Part shown: piece after piece, positions 47,636-59,280 of the stretch
Numbering within the stretch: position 1 is the first letter of the stretch
Layout: every line of letters begins with the position of its first letter
Source of the DNA: Timema cristinae
Taxonomy: Eukaryota > Arthropoda > Insecta > Phasmatodea > Timematidae
DNA: 64,000 bases
Reading direction: 5' to 3'
Assembly (NCBI GenBank): GCA_039000515.1
Contig: JBCFYV010000274.1
Location: 62,001 to 126,000, forward strand
Made by a program: the position numbers and the translations under genes
Notes under the pieces: generated by a model
Database searches by the model: none
What the model saw: only the letters and a program-made list of their open reading frames with translations
Told to the model about the DNA's origin: nothing

Positions 47636-48235
47636 AATACTCGGATCGTAGACCCAGGGTGATCCAAGTTGGTTCTACCACATGAGGCCCTGTTAACCCT
47701 CCTGGCGGGAAACCCCACACGACGCTAGACATGACAACCTTCGCGTGGGGCTGCTTCAGGAGAGAGGTCATCGCAGCAAGTGGGTGCAGGAAAGTGCCAA
47801 TTTTACGTCCGGGCCTTCGTGAACGCAACCGGTCTTTTCTCAAGGTAGGGTACCCGGTTATTGTCATCCCTAAGGCCCTTCTACCAAGATATTACAACCG
47901 GCGCACTTTCACTCAGGAGCTCTAAGCAGTGGTATCCGATAGTCATCAAAGGAAAGCCGTGTTAGATGCCAAGGTCATCAACGGTGGAGCCAAAAGTCTC
48001 TGTGCAGGACTGGACGGCAGGGGAAGGGAAGAAAGATGTAAGGAGTGAGGGAGCGAAGGGAGAAAAAAAAAAAAAGGAGTGAAAGGGAAGGAAGAAAAAA
48101 GGAGGTGAAAGGAAAGATTAAGGATAGGTTTTTCCTGCACGAGGTACGTCCTGCACAGAAGCCCCCCTTTTAGTCGCCTCTTACGACAAGCAGGGGATAC
48201 TGCGGGACTATTCTAAACCCCGTCCCGCAGGAGGG

Positions 48236-49150
48236 GTCATCACAATTCAAGACGAAACTTTTCTACAGTCATTATTTTCGAATCAAGTGAGTTATTCTTC
48301 CAACATACTGTATATTTACACAGGTCTGCAATGACATTTGAAAAAAAAAAAATCTAAACACTGATTCTTATAGATTTTTGGGAGCTGATTTCATTAAAAA
48401 ATAGTTTAAAAAATTCCATCACGTAAAAGTTTTTGACAAACTCAAATTTTAGATTTTAATATCCAAACCTTATTGTGTATTAAGCATCTAAGAATAAAAT
48501 TTCATATCTAAAAAAAAAATTTAGCCCTCATCTGATCAAGGTGTATTATAATAAAGAGGTTTCAAATATAGAGGGGAAGGAGGAATGTAACGGGGAGTTA
48601 TTTGGGAACAATGAGTGGCAGTGCCATGAGTCATAAAGAGAAGCTTAGAAACATGCTTACTAAGTTTCTTAAGACAGTGATGAAGATAACGTGATGATTC
48701 ACTTCATTTGGTTTTCCCCTCTTCATATTAAGACTAAGGGATAAAAGTGATGATTCACTTCCTTTTGTTTTCCCCTCCCCACATTCTTTCATTTCATTTC
48801 TTTGAATGTTTGCTCAGTTTCAACCCAATCTTTGAGAGACAAGGTTGTCACATACAGTGTAAAATCACTGCTCAAGTTTTTTTTCCCATCAGCTGTTGAG
48901 TTTTATTTGTGGTTTTAATTTGATTTTAAGTGTGCTAAATGGCTTCAAGGGGTTGTATTAATTCAGCTAACAGTTTTTGTTACATTTGTGTGGGGACTTT
49001 GTAGTAAAGAAATAACAAAGAAACATTACAGATTTTGTTGACAAAGTGTGTGAAAACCTATGTCATCTATTCAAAATACGAGTATATCAGGTAGTGCATA
49101 CCTATCTAGACTTACTAAGACACATATAAAGGGAGGAAGAGAGAGATAGT
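48236..49150. other. intergenic or intronic, no gene seen
   Basis: Clean AT-rich sequence between copy C and the exon-like segment. It contains the short direct repeat described separately. If the exon at 49157 is real, this is intron on its 3' side. Confidence 0.4.
48691..48776. repeat. direct repeat of about 30 bp, two copies
   Basis: GTGATGATTCACTTCATTTG at 48691 and GTGATGATTCACTTCCTTTT at 48747 are both followed by GTTTTCCCCTC. The copies start 56 bases apart. Confidence 0.85.
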
Positions 49151-49156
49151 ACTTGC

Positions 49157-49243
49157 CTTGGGTCCAAATACTAGTCCTACGGTGACAGAAGTACTGAGTT
49201 GAGTTCGGATGAAACCCAGAAGAAACTTGATATCTGGTCCTGC
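49157..49243 (-). CDS. candidate internal exon, possible class C GPCR-like transmembrane segment
   Basis: On minus, a pyrimidine tract (TTCATCTTCCCTCAG) ends in AG at 49245-49244. It is followed by 87 open bases (29 codons), then AAG and GCAAGT, a consensus-type GC donor at 49156. The peptide begins AGPDIKFLLGFIRTQLS and ends VGLVFGPK, a basic-then-hydrophobic pattern like a membrane helix entry. It reminds me of the last transmembrane segment of GPR158-like/family C receptors, but this is memory and unverified. Codon use is balanced, unlike the AT-rich flanks. No other exon of such a gene was found here, so neighbours would lie outside the window or in sequence too poor to read. A chance open frame with splice-like ends is the alternative. 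Confidence 0.4.
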
Positions 49244-49470
49244 CTGAGGGAAGATGAACAGGCTGTAAACAAGTAGAAATAAGTTTATCCTATGGTAATC
49301 ATCAAATAACAATATTTGGAATAAAAAATAAGTTTCTCCTGGTTTGGTATCAGGAGGGTAGAGGAGCCGCGATAGTATGGTAAATCCGCAGATACGAATG
49401 CTACTAATTCGGCCTAAGCATGCGAGTAGCTGTTAACTAGCAAGCAAGAGGCATATGTATCGTGCCGCTA

Positions 49471-49495
49471 GAGGCAAAGGTGGTATAATGGGCCC
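49471..49495. repeat. left TIR of pogo-superfamily element
   Basis: Twenty-five bases, exactly complementary to 52650-52674. TA lies immediately outside. Confidence 0.95.
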
Positions 49496-49914
49496 CCACT
49501 TTGTTTTTTGACCAAAAGATTTACAAATTGAGTTATTTGAGCTTGAAAGTTACTGAAAATATACTTTGATATGTTTTTTAATATATCCTGAAGTAATATT
49601 CATGTATTGGCTATATGTCAATTTATAAAAATTATTTTGTAAAATTAGACACTTTTGTGAAAAATCATTTTGTGCTGGTAATATGGGCCCCAAGATAAAA
49701 ATCAATAAAACTCCATTCTACAAGTATTAGACAAGTATTTTTATTGATACAATTACTGTAAAACCAATTTAACTAATGAAAAGTAGTTTAAAAAATAGAT
49801 ATAGGGTCTATAATAAGTGTTTCATGGGGTTTTAAAGGTTGTACTAGACCCTATAGATAGACTAAATCAAAATTATTTTTATCCATAAAAAAAATTATCT
49901 TCATAATATTTAGA

Positions 49915-51896
49915 CTATTTACAAAAATCGCAAATGTACGTGTCTTTTTCACAGCCAGCACATTCATTATTGCCCACATTTCACACACTAAGCATGCAGC
50001 CCACAGTTCACCCCTCGTATCTTCAGAATACATCCCTCCACAAAATAGGCAAACTGCGTCGTCGTCTTCAGGCGGGTTAACCCCGATTATGGCATCTAGA
50101 ACTGACTCCCCTGAATCAGTAGAGTGAGTAGAATCTCCGTCGGACTTTCCTCTTAGTTAGGTCTATTGGCAACTTTCTTTTGCAGGATTTTTTTAGTATT
50201 TTTAGCCCCTCCTTTTTTACTCGCATCCTCCCTTTTGTCAGTTTCGGAATGTTTCTTTTTTTCTACATATGACTCTAAAGCAACTTTATAAGGGGAAGAA
50301 GTTATTAAAGCCGCCCTTGAAGGTTTGGGACCTTTATTAGTCATTCTTTTCTTAGGCTTGGGGATGGGCCAAATATCTTTAGGTGAAACAGAAGCTCCAG
50401 TACATGGCCTATTTGACGAAGAACCAGAACCCGAAGGACCAGCTTCTTAATCTTACCATGACTATTACAAAGACAACCGAAGCACTTCTTTAAATCTTTA
50501 GCACCTGACTTATGCTGAATGGAATCTGTTTTCGTTACGAAGAGTTTTGGCTGTTTTGTGGAGTAGCTATATCCTGAACATCGCCTGCAATGCTTGAAGG
50601 AGATGTGATGGTTGCTGGATGACTCCTACCTTTGCTTGCTTGAAGAATCAATGTATCTTCCACTTCGACACCGGAGGAAGCAAAATCAATGTCACTAAAT
50701 ATATGGCGATTGCAGGGGTAAATTCCGGTCACTTTAAATTCATTGACAGCTATGCTTCCAGTTTGGCACATTAAGTAAGCTTTTCCGAAGATCTCTGCGA
50801 TGTCATATGGTCCAAGGGGTCGTTCATTATGGCGCATCCATAGACGTATATTCTCACTATAATAGTGCTTTAAAGGTCCCATAAATGACCGATCAAGGGG
50901 CTGCAGTTTGTGTGTTGTATGGGGGGGGGGGGAGGCTAACGATAGACACATGATTCGCTCGGGCAAGTTCAATAATATCAAATATTTTTTGTGTGGGTAT
51001 TGTGCCCGTCGAGAACTAGAAGGATGGGAGCTTCTGCTGTGGGTTTTTGTTTTTTCCAGGAAATGCTTGAACCAATCAGTGAACAAATTACCTTGAATCC
51101 AACCAGATGGGTGACATCTTCCAATAGCACCAGGTGGGGCCCCCTTCATTAGTGTTTCACTCATATTTTTTCTGGGGGAAATCATCATAGGGGGCACAAA
51201 AACCCCTCCTGCGCTCATGCAACACACAACTGTTACAAGGGATCCCCTCTCAGCAGCACTTAATGCGCCCACTTGGCGTTTACCTTTAAGACCAACTACA
51301 GGAGAGACTTTACTTTGCACGACTGAAATTCCTGTCTCGTCCACATTAAATATTCGATCTGCTGGGTAGACATGTTTTTTCAAACTCTGCTTCAAGAATG
51401 TCAAAAAACCCGTTGACAGCGGCTTGATTAAATCCATTAGCTCGTGAAAATGAAGTTGCTGTGGTTTTAAAACTGATAGAACTTGTTTATGGCGGTTCAG
51501 AAAGTGATCGTCCCAGGCTCTCCCTGCAGTTTCATCCGCAGTGAATGGGTGACGCACCCCATTTCTCTCACATAGCTGGTAAGCCAATCGTCGCACGTCA
51601 TTTCTAGTCAGGCCATAGAACTTTCTCTCCTTTAGTAAGTAAATAATGCACTAGTTCCTTTTCCATTTCATCTGACAAAATTGGCTTTCGCCCCAATTTA
51701 ATGGAAACAGCTGTTTCAGGACGTACTTCAAGACGAGCAAGTCTTTGTAGCGTAGCTCTAGTACCTAAAAGGTTTTTGCCGCCTTTTTTAAACCCATTTC
51801 TTTTTGTGCTAAGGATTTGATCGCCTTTATCATATCTTCTTTATTCCATGCTTTTCTTTTTGAATTTTTGCGTGGTCCCAGTTATTTTCGTGGCAT
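49915..51896 (-). pseudogene. pogo-superfamily transposase with C-terminal zinc finger, few frameshifts
   Basis: The start is ATG 51896-51894 (MPRK, then an in-frame TAA at codon 5, then LGPRKNSKRKAWNKEDMIKA), a Psq-type DNA-binding domain. A CENP-B-type helix-turn-helix follows (SIKLGRKPILSDEME... about 51720-51540). The DDE_1 core is long and open from 51596 to 50535. First Asp is in FNVDETG (51341-51339). The second lies in LVLDGHNTH (51010-51008), one frame off the main reading. The third is in HKLQPLD (50894-50892), back in the main frame after a C12 run (50921-50932). The tail holds SPKDIWPIPKPKKR-like text, a Lys-rich segment (50280-50160) and a PHD-like finger (VCLFCGG...WAACLVCEMW...CAGC...CDFCK) ending at 49915. 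Only about four or five lesions separate it from an intact frame; some may be base errors. Confidence 0.85.
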
Positions 51897-52649
51897 CTGT
51901 AACAAATATTAACCTTTTTGGTAGACTACTAACATTCCAAAAAGTAGAATACATGCACAGACTAGGTTATTATTTACGCACAGCACTTGTTGCTGGTGAG
52001 TTGTTTTCATCGTGTTTGCAATCTTGAACATATCTATTGGCTTTAAAATTAACTATTAACACAATAGTTCATTTTAAAGCCAATAGACTGCAGCACATGA
52101 TGGTGAAAGATCATACCGGTCGCGTTAGCACGACGATAGTAGGCTTACTCTGCCGTTAAAATTCGAAAACGTGTTTACGCGACAGTAGGCAATATGGGTA
52201 TTTTAATGCAGTCGCGTATACGCGTCAACAGTCCTTGAAATGTTAAAAAAAGCCTTTCAGTGTGTAATATGGGCCCCTTCACAGGGGGCTCATATTACCA
52301 GCACGTGTTGGGGCTCATATTCCCACCCTCGCCATATTGGAAAATAAAAATTCAAAACCGACTAACGTTAATTGTAAATTTAAGTTTTAATACATTAATA
52401 TAAACCTTAAAACTTGTATAATTCAAACCACTAAACATAATAGAAGAATTTATACAGTAAATGGTAGTAATACTATTTTAAACTCTTACCTCACAAAGCT
52501 TTCTCTCGAGCAAAAACAAAACAGCATGCCCCTAGGAGCGCCAGAGTCCTCTTGCGGGAATTAATAAAGTTATATTAGTAGTTTAAACTATTCCCGATAG
52601 AATGTGCCCGTTACTTTCCAAATTATTTAGGGGGCTCATATTAAAAGCA

Positions 52650-52674
52650 GGGCCCATTATACCACCTTTGCCTC
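52650..52674. repeat. right TIR of pogo-superfamily element
   Basis: Reverse complement of 49471-49495, followed by TA at 52675-52676. Confidence 0.95.
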
Positions 52675-52676
52675 TA

Positions 52677-53749
52677 CTATTAACTTGTGTGCTTTTTATC
52701 AGCCTGCCAGTAAATTGCGTGGTGTAGCGTTTAGTGTATTGTGCTAGTGACGGTGTTATCGGAATGCGAGATTCTGGTATGTTCGGTCATGCTTTGCTAG
52801 TAGCTGGACGTCATGACCAGGAAGTGTTTAGTTTTCTCTGAAAGTTTTGAGTTTTATTGAGGAGTTCCTATCGCCCTTAGTTACACTTTCCTTTCAAACT
52901 TACGACTTAAACTAGACTTAAAGTCTGCAAATCAATTTTCTCTTCCAAATCTATATGTTCCGCTTTTTAAAAACATTTTAATTGAATTTCAGTGTTTTAT
53001 ATACGTTCAATATTATTGCTATCACGTTAATAAGTTTGTTTCTAATTTCTAAAACATAAATATTTAGCAGCTACTAGCACAGAACTGAGAGAGAGAGATC
53101 AACAAGCATGCCCTTAGCTTCTGTGTGTTTTAGTTGTGCCTTCTGGTATGCCAGGTACTCCTTGACAAGAATGCTTTTCCGTTGGCATTTGTATCTGGCG
53201 CTTTATTATAGAAAAAATATTTTATATTTTCATGACTTTTTCCTAATTCGTACAATAAAAAGGTGTTTCCAAAGAGAAACTAATTTATTATTGTACGAGT
53301 ATATTATGAAGATTACTATTTGCATACATTGTTGTAATATACCAATGCATTTTGACAAAGTGTTGTCAAATATAATTAAATATGTATCATTGCTAAGACA
53401 TCAAAATAAATAAATATTTTTTATCATATAACATTAAATAAACCGTTTGTAATCAGTCATAAATTTGGCTGGAAAACTATTTGTTTTTTAAATAATTTTT
53501 AAATTGTGGCGTGTACTGTTTATAATGCTCTCTTCTTGCTTCTTTTTTTTTGCATGATCTTCAGGATAAAAATAAATAAACAATTCAGTTAGTATTAGCT
53601 ATAAACACGATAAGAATAGTTAACATTCAATATTTTGGATTTTTATATTTGTAGGATTACAATAATTTTATACTATTCTCTATCATCTATAGTTTTGTTT
53701 GTTTATGCATTGTATTTTACAATCCATCAAGGCTGTCCCCCACATTTAT
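52677..53749. other. AT-rich intergenic or intronic, no gene seen
   Basis: Clean sequence. 53108-53413 is open on plus but is AT-rich with no domain. GA-repeat GAGAGAGAGA lies at 53089-53098. Confidence 0.4.
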
Positions 53750-53929
53750 ACTAAATTTGGGGAGGTGCATCGGAAGCCGGGGAATGATTTTCTCAAAAGT
53801 TTTTTTTTTGGAAGGGGGGCCTTTTATCGGGAAAACATTTTTCCTTTGGAAAAAAACAGCTTTTTCTAAAACTTTTTTTTAAGACCCCGTTTTTGTTTTT
53901 GCCGGGTTTTTTAAACTAAAAGGAACAAA

Positions 53930-54960
53930 AACCCCTTTAAAAATTTTTTCTAAAAAACATGCCCCCCCAGACTGCCTCCGGAGGGAAGGAGTGCTGCCTC
54001 CTTGGTGGGGTGAAGTTTATTTCCCGGGAAGACCGGGTTTAACCAAAAATAAACCCCGGGAAAAAGAGGTTTTATTATAAAAAATTTTTTAAAAATTTTG
54101 CTTTTTCCCAATTCCGACAATGGGGGGGTTCCAAGGAAAACAAATTTTTTTGCCAACAAAAAGAACCCTTTGGAATCCTTGCAGATGAGGCAAACAAAAA
54201 TTTTAAAAATTACTTTGGTAAACAAAAAAAAAAAAAATTTAAAAATGGAAAAAAATTTAGCCTTTTAAAAAACACTGGTTTTTTTTTTTAAAACCAAATT
54301 TTGACATTGGATCCCTTCCCACCAAAAAAATAAAACCCCGTTTTAGAGATTTTTAAAAAGGATGCCTAGAAATTCCGGTTTTCGAATTTTTTTAGGATTC
54401 AAAAAAGGTTTTTCTCTATACAAATTTGGGGGTTTTTTTTCGTTTTTTAAACCTTGGCGGGTTTTTTCAAATGGCTTTGGAAAAAGGGGGGAATTTTTCC
54501 AGGGAAAAACCCGCCTTTGGGGAAATTTGGGGTTTAAGTTGCAAAAACTTTTCCCCCCCACGGGGGGGGGGCCCTTTTGGCCACCTAATCCCAAACCGGC
54601 CGGGCACTACCCCATTTTGGTTTCATAAAAAGACAGGGTTTAGGGGGATGAAAAAGGACGATAGGCAAATTTTGGGGCCATGCAATGAAGTTTCGCACTT
54701 TAAGTGCCAGAAGTTAGGACCGCCGGAAAATAAATTTAGAAGGCCCGGTTTTCCACGGCCCGTGGGCCCAACAGATTTGTTTTTGGGGACCGGGAACCTT
54801 TGGAAAAAGGTTCCCCCGGAAAGGGGCCCCAACCCCAAAGGTTTTTAAGCCCCGAATGCCGGAAAATGGTTTTTTGGAAACCAACCCAAAGGGTTTTCTT
54901 GGTTTTTTCGGGGTAAAAACCCAAAAGGGCCCAAAAAAGTTTGAAGCCATTTTTTATTTT
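53930..54960 (-). mobile_element. non-LTR retrotransposon fragment (copy E), corrupted
   Basis: Plus phrases at 54610-54725 (CATTTTGGTTTCATAAAAAG, ACAGGGTTTAGGGGGATGAA, GGACGATAGGCAAATTTTGG, CCATGCAATGAAGTTTCGCA, GGACCGCCGG) match 33385-33500 of copy A in order. Earlier text (ATGCCCCCCCAGACTGCCTC, 53958) fits the region before it only loosely. Boundaries are approximate. Confidence 0.5.
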
Positions 54961-57900
54961 TTTTATTTTTTTTTTTCAGTTTTTTAAAGGCCCGGTATCT
55001 TACAATTTTTTAAAACCCGGGCCCTTTTTTTTCCCAACCTTTTACTTAATTTTCCCAAAAATTTTTAAATATGATTTCCTTTTTAACATTAAAACAATAT
55101 TTTTGGCTTTTAAATTTTAAAAATAAAAATTCAATACCCTTAGCCCCAATTTTTGTCCCCCCCGGGGTTTTTTTTTGTTTTTTTTTTTTTTTTTAAACGG
55201 GCCCCCGGTTTACCCTTTCCCCGTTTGGGCCCCTTTCCCACAATCCCTTGGGGTTTTCATTTTCCGAGTCCCCCAAGCGCTCAGCAGGGGTTGGGAACCC
55301 CCTAATAACCCCTTTGGGGGGGCCCTATCAGAGTTGGTGCCCCCCTTTACTTTCTCCCCTGGCAGTTTGAATTTCCAAATCTACCCCTATTAGTTCCCCT
55401 TTCCCTAATTATCTATTTTAAACTTTTAAACCCCCCCCCCCCTAAGAAAAAACTAAAATTTACCAAATTCTATTCCCATTATTGCCGGGGAACACCATAC
55501 CCCTTGAGGGGGGCTGCAGGGGCCCCCTTTTTCCCTTTCTTGACTCTGAGGGCCCCCTTTCAACCATAACCCAAAAATTCTCTTGTTTCCCCAAGGTGGT
55601 GGGTCATACGGGGGCAGGGGAAACCCCCCTTTGGGTTTTTATAAAAATTTCCAAATAACTTTTGTTCTTTACGCTGGGAAAACTTTTCTTCTGGATCTAA
55701 AGGGGCATCCCGTTTTCCCTTTCAAAAAAAATTCAGTCTTTACTGGAATAGTTCCCGGGGTCGCGCTTTTGTCCCCCCAAGCACATACACTTTTTTTTTT
55801 TCCCGGAATTTTTGGGTTCCCGCTTTTTCCCTTTTAACAATCTTTTTTTCCCTACAAATCCCGCTGAGACCGCCAAACCATTTGGCCCGTTTCAGTCCCG
55901 CCCCCCCGTGTCGCTGTCTTCTTTTTCGTTTTTGTCAGTGTCAAGCCCCGTCTTATTCCCCCCTGTGCCTTTTTAAAGGTCTGTCTATGTGGTTTGGGCT
56001 TTTTTAATTATCGGGCGCTTCAGTGCTTTGGGTTTTAAAGTTTTTCCAATAGATTGGGCCCCTAAATTACTTCCCCTACAAATCTTCCCTGGATCTCTCT
56101 CTGGTAGTTCCTTCTTGGTTTCAAAGTGTAATGCCCACACTAAAGCACCACATGTTCAGGGGGGTTCCCCCCCTCCCCACATTGACAATTCCCCGACTCT
56201 ATCAACCCCCAGCTTCCTTAGAGATCCCGGGGGTCCCGGTTCCCTTCCCGTGTTTGGGGGGACAAGACCCCGAGATGGCTGAGGTGTTTTATTCTCAAAA
56301 TTCTAAACCCAACTTTTGGAACAAATTGGGTTTATGTCCTCCTACCTTTTTTCCACTTCTCCCCAACGTCTCTGAAACCCCTCCAAACAGGACTATTTCC
56401 GCCTCCCCAAAAAAGTTCTCACATCGTGTTTGGGAGGAGTCTCCCCTTTTCCCCAAATTTATCTTTTTTTAGCCGTAGCCCGTTTTTCTTCCTTATGAGG
56501 GGCCCAAAACGGCCATACACTAGGGCACACTAAATTTGAATCCTTTCCCTACAGTCCGGTAGGCCTCGTCTACCTCAATTAATTTTTGTTCCTCTGCAGC
56601 CCCTGAATGGGTTAGCCGGAGCGACTTTGGGTTTAAGTCTGTGACCCCGATGCAGGGCCCCTTGCTCCCCAATGGAGAGAAGGATCTTTCTGAGGGTTTA
56701 TGTCCTTATTATCCGCATAGGCAGAAAAAACCCCCCTTGCCCCATGCTTTAATTTTATTCATCCCCGCCGGGTTTTTTTCCCCATCACCCCTCCTGTGCG
56801 CTGGGGAAGTTCCTCTTTTCATTTTTGGTAACCCCCAAGGTTCTGGCCCGTATGGCTTCTTTTTGATTTCTTTATAATTTTAAAGGGTCGGACCCCTTTC
56901 CCAATTTTTCCCCCCTTTTAAACAGAAAAAGGGGTCGTCTTCCCCCGGGTGCCATTTTTAACTTGACATTTTTTACCCCGGGGTGTCAAGTTTTTCAACA
57001 CCGGGTTTAAACTTTTTTCCTCAAAGTTCCTTCTCGAGTACCCTTCTAAAATATTAGAAGGCCCTCTGCGAAGGAAAAACCACACCTGCGTCTCGGATCC
57101 CCCCCCAAAAAGTTACAACACTGGTTCCAGGCTGAACCCCAAAATATGGGCCCCAATACCGATCCCGGGGGACATCCCTTCGTCAGTAGCTTCTAAACCC
57201 TTTTTTTCCGGAAAATTTCAGGGTGGAGTATCTTTTACGCAGTAGCCCTTTTAAGGATTCCTATCAGCTGCCCCGGCACTAAATCTCCCCTTAATCTGTC
57301 AAACCCCCGGCCCACCAGGAAGGTTGTAAAAAGCCCCTTAAAGGATGTCCACAAATATTCCTACGAGTTTTACCATTTGCCGAGTCAATCAGTTCCCATT
57401 GCTCTGCTTTTTTGCGCCCTCTGTCGCCGGGCCTCTTCGGAAGCCAACTGCTGTGTTTGCATGCCCTGCCCCGGCCCTGTGTCTCAGAAAATCTTTTCAC
57501 ACAATATCTTCTCCTGAAACCCTTCCCTGTGTGTTCAACAGGCGATGGGTCTTAGGGACTTCGGAAAAAAAGCGGTTTTTATCCTCCCCCTTGCTTGCCG
57601 ATTACCTCCCCTCTGCTTCCAGTTTGGTTTCGGGACTCCCCCCAGGGGCCCCCCCAATTTGTTTAAACCCAAGCCCTTTGTTTTAAAACGGGCAAAAGGT
57701 CAGGCCGTTTTTTAGATCAAAAAAATTTTTTCCCTTTCCGGAAAGCCCCTTTTTTTCCAACCCATAGAGCAATTTTTTTTTAAACCTTCCCCCCGGAATA
57801 AAAAAGGGTTCTTTTCTTCCTAATTTTACAAACCCGTATTTTAATTTTCTTAAATTTTGGTCCTTTAAAATATTTTTCCAATCTAAAAGGGATAAATTCC

Positions 57901-59249
57901 CCTTTTAAAAAGCCCCCAGACTCTTTAGTTTTTTTCTTGGTTACCCCTTTAACCTTGATACTTTTTTTTTGGGTTTTTTTTTTAATTATCTTTTAAAGGC
58001 CCACCCCCCAAGGTCCCTTGAAATTTGAAAAACTTTAAAATTTTTCCGCCCCGGGGAAAAAAAAATCCTAAAAACCTCTCCTTTTGGGGGCTCCCTTTAA
58101 AAAGAAAAAAAAATTTAAAAAAATTTTAACAGAAAGGGGTTTTAGGACCCCTTAATGTTTACCCCACCCCTTTTTTCCCCCGTAAAAAAACCCAAATTTC
58201 ATTCCATAAAAATTTAAAAAAACCTTTTTATCACTTTTACCCCAGGTTAAATTTTCTTTTGCTTTGGAAACCCGTAAAGTTTTGGCTTAAAATGAAAAAA
58301 TTTGCCCCTTTCCAATACTGGGAAAAATATTTAAGACCACCTTTTTTTTTACTTTGGGCAATGTTGATCCCCTTCTTTTCCCTTCCCCAAATTTTCCTCC
58401 TCCCCCCCCCCCCGGGGGAAATTTAAAAAATATTTAAGGGTAAACCCCTTTTGACTTTTTGGGCCCAAACAAATTTTCCACCCTTTCCAAATGTTCCATA
58501 AGGAGGGGTGTTAAAAAAGGGGTTCCAATTTGGAAGGGGCCCCACCCCCCAAAAAATATTTTTAAGGGGGATTTTCGGTTTTTTGGTTTGAAAACCCCCA
58601 AGGCCCCCCTTTTGGACCTAAATTGAAAACCCTTTCCAAACACGCCCCCTATTCTCCCCTTTTCCCCCTTTTAACGCCCTTGGGAGACTTGGTTTGTCAG
58701 CGGAAATGTGGGGCCAATGCGAAAATCCCCCCAACATAATCTTTAGATCAAAAAGGGCCCCCAAGGATGGCCTTTGAAAAGGGTTTGCCCCTTCCTGCCG
58801 GGTGCATTTCCCCATTTGGGAAGACCACTGGGTTACAAAAAGGGGTGTTAAAATCTTTTTTAAAATTTCCTTTTTAAAACCCACTATTCCCAAATTGGGG
58901 GTTCCTCCATTAACAAACTTTTCAAAGGGGAACCGGCAAAAATTGGGCACCTTTCCCTTTTAAGGAAAATGGGGGTTTCCAAAAAAAGAAAAAAATCAAG
59001 TCCCCATCCCCTTTTTCGGGCCAAAAGTTGGGGTTCCCACAAAAAAGGCCACCCACCCACCCCAAATTTAAGTTTTTTCAATTTTTGATCCCCCTTTAGT
59101 TGAATGTGTCCCCAACCAAAGCAGGGGATGGGGGGCCCAATTCCCCCCCCCCCCGGGTTCAAACTTTTTTTGGGGGGCCGATTTGGGCCCTTTAAAACAA
59201 AAATTTGGCCCCTTAAATCTTTCCCTTATCTTTTCCCCCTTTTTTTAAA

Positions 59250-59280
<31 letters not shown>

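Larger units (their letters stand above)
42437..48235 (-). mobile_element. I-clade-like non-LTR retrotransposon copy C, full length
   Basis: The 5' end lies near 48235: on minus, GACGGGGTTTAGAATAGTCC then TATCCCCTGCTTGTCGTAAG and AGGCGACTAAAAGG. ORF1 (47635-46013) carries zinc knuckles; ORF2 (45972 to about 43000) has an APE-type endonuclease, RT and RNase H. The 3' end is CAAAACAAAAATAAAAAATA then (ATA)n at 42452-42437. Two-ORF structure, APE endonuclease, RNase H and an A/TAA-type tail fit the I group of LINEs; that clade call is from domain order, not from a tree. 44300-48235 is clean sequence; 42437-44300 is poorer. Such elements move by target-primed reverse transcription in the nucleus. 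Target duplications could not be identified. Confidence 0.8.
49471..52674 (-). mobile_element. complete pogo-superfamily DNA transposon, 3.2 kb
   Basis: Perfect terminal inverted repeats: 49471-49495 starts GAGGCAAAGGTGGTATAATG and 52650-52674 is its reverse complement (25 bases). TA flanks both ends (49469-49470; 52675-52676), the duplicated target. Subterminal inverted motifs GTGCTGGTAATATGGGCCCC (49673-49692) and GGGGGCTCATATTACCAGCA (from about 52282), plus related copies at 52265 and 52311, look like transposase sites. The transposase on minus fills most of the interior (51896-49915). The identical TIRs imply recent activity. It lies about 230 bp from the candidate exon. Confidence 0.92.

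Noticed and set aside
53108..53413. 101-residue frame in clean sequence
   Set aside because: AT-rich, no domain, no splice context and no homology that I recognise; consistent with chance.
55160..57690. Several moderately long frames in GC-rich text
   Set aside because: No recognisable domain; base quality is poor and frames overlap on the same strand. It is left as unassignable.
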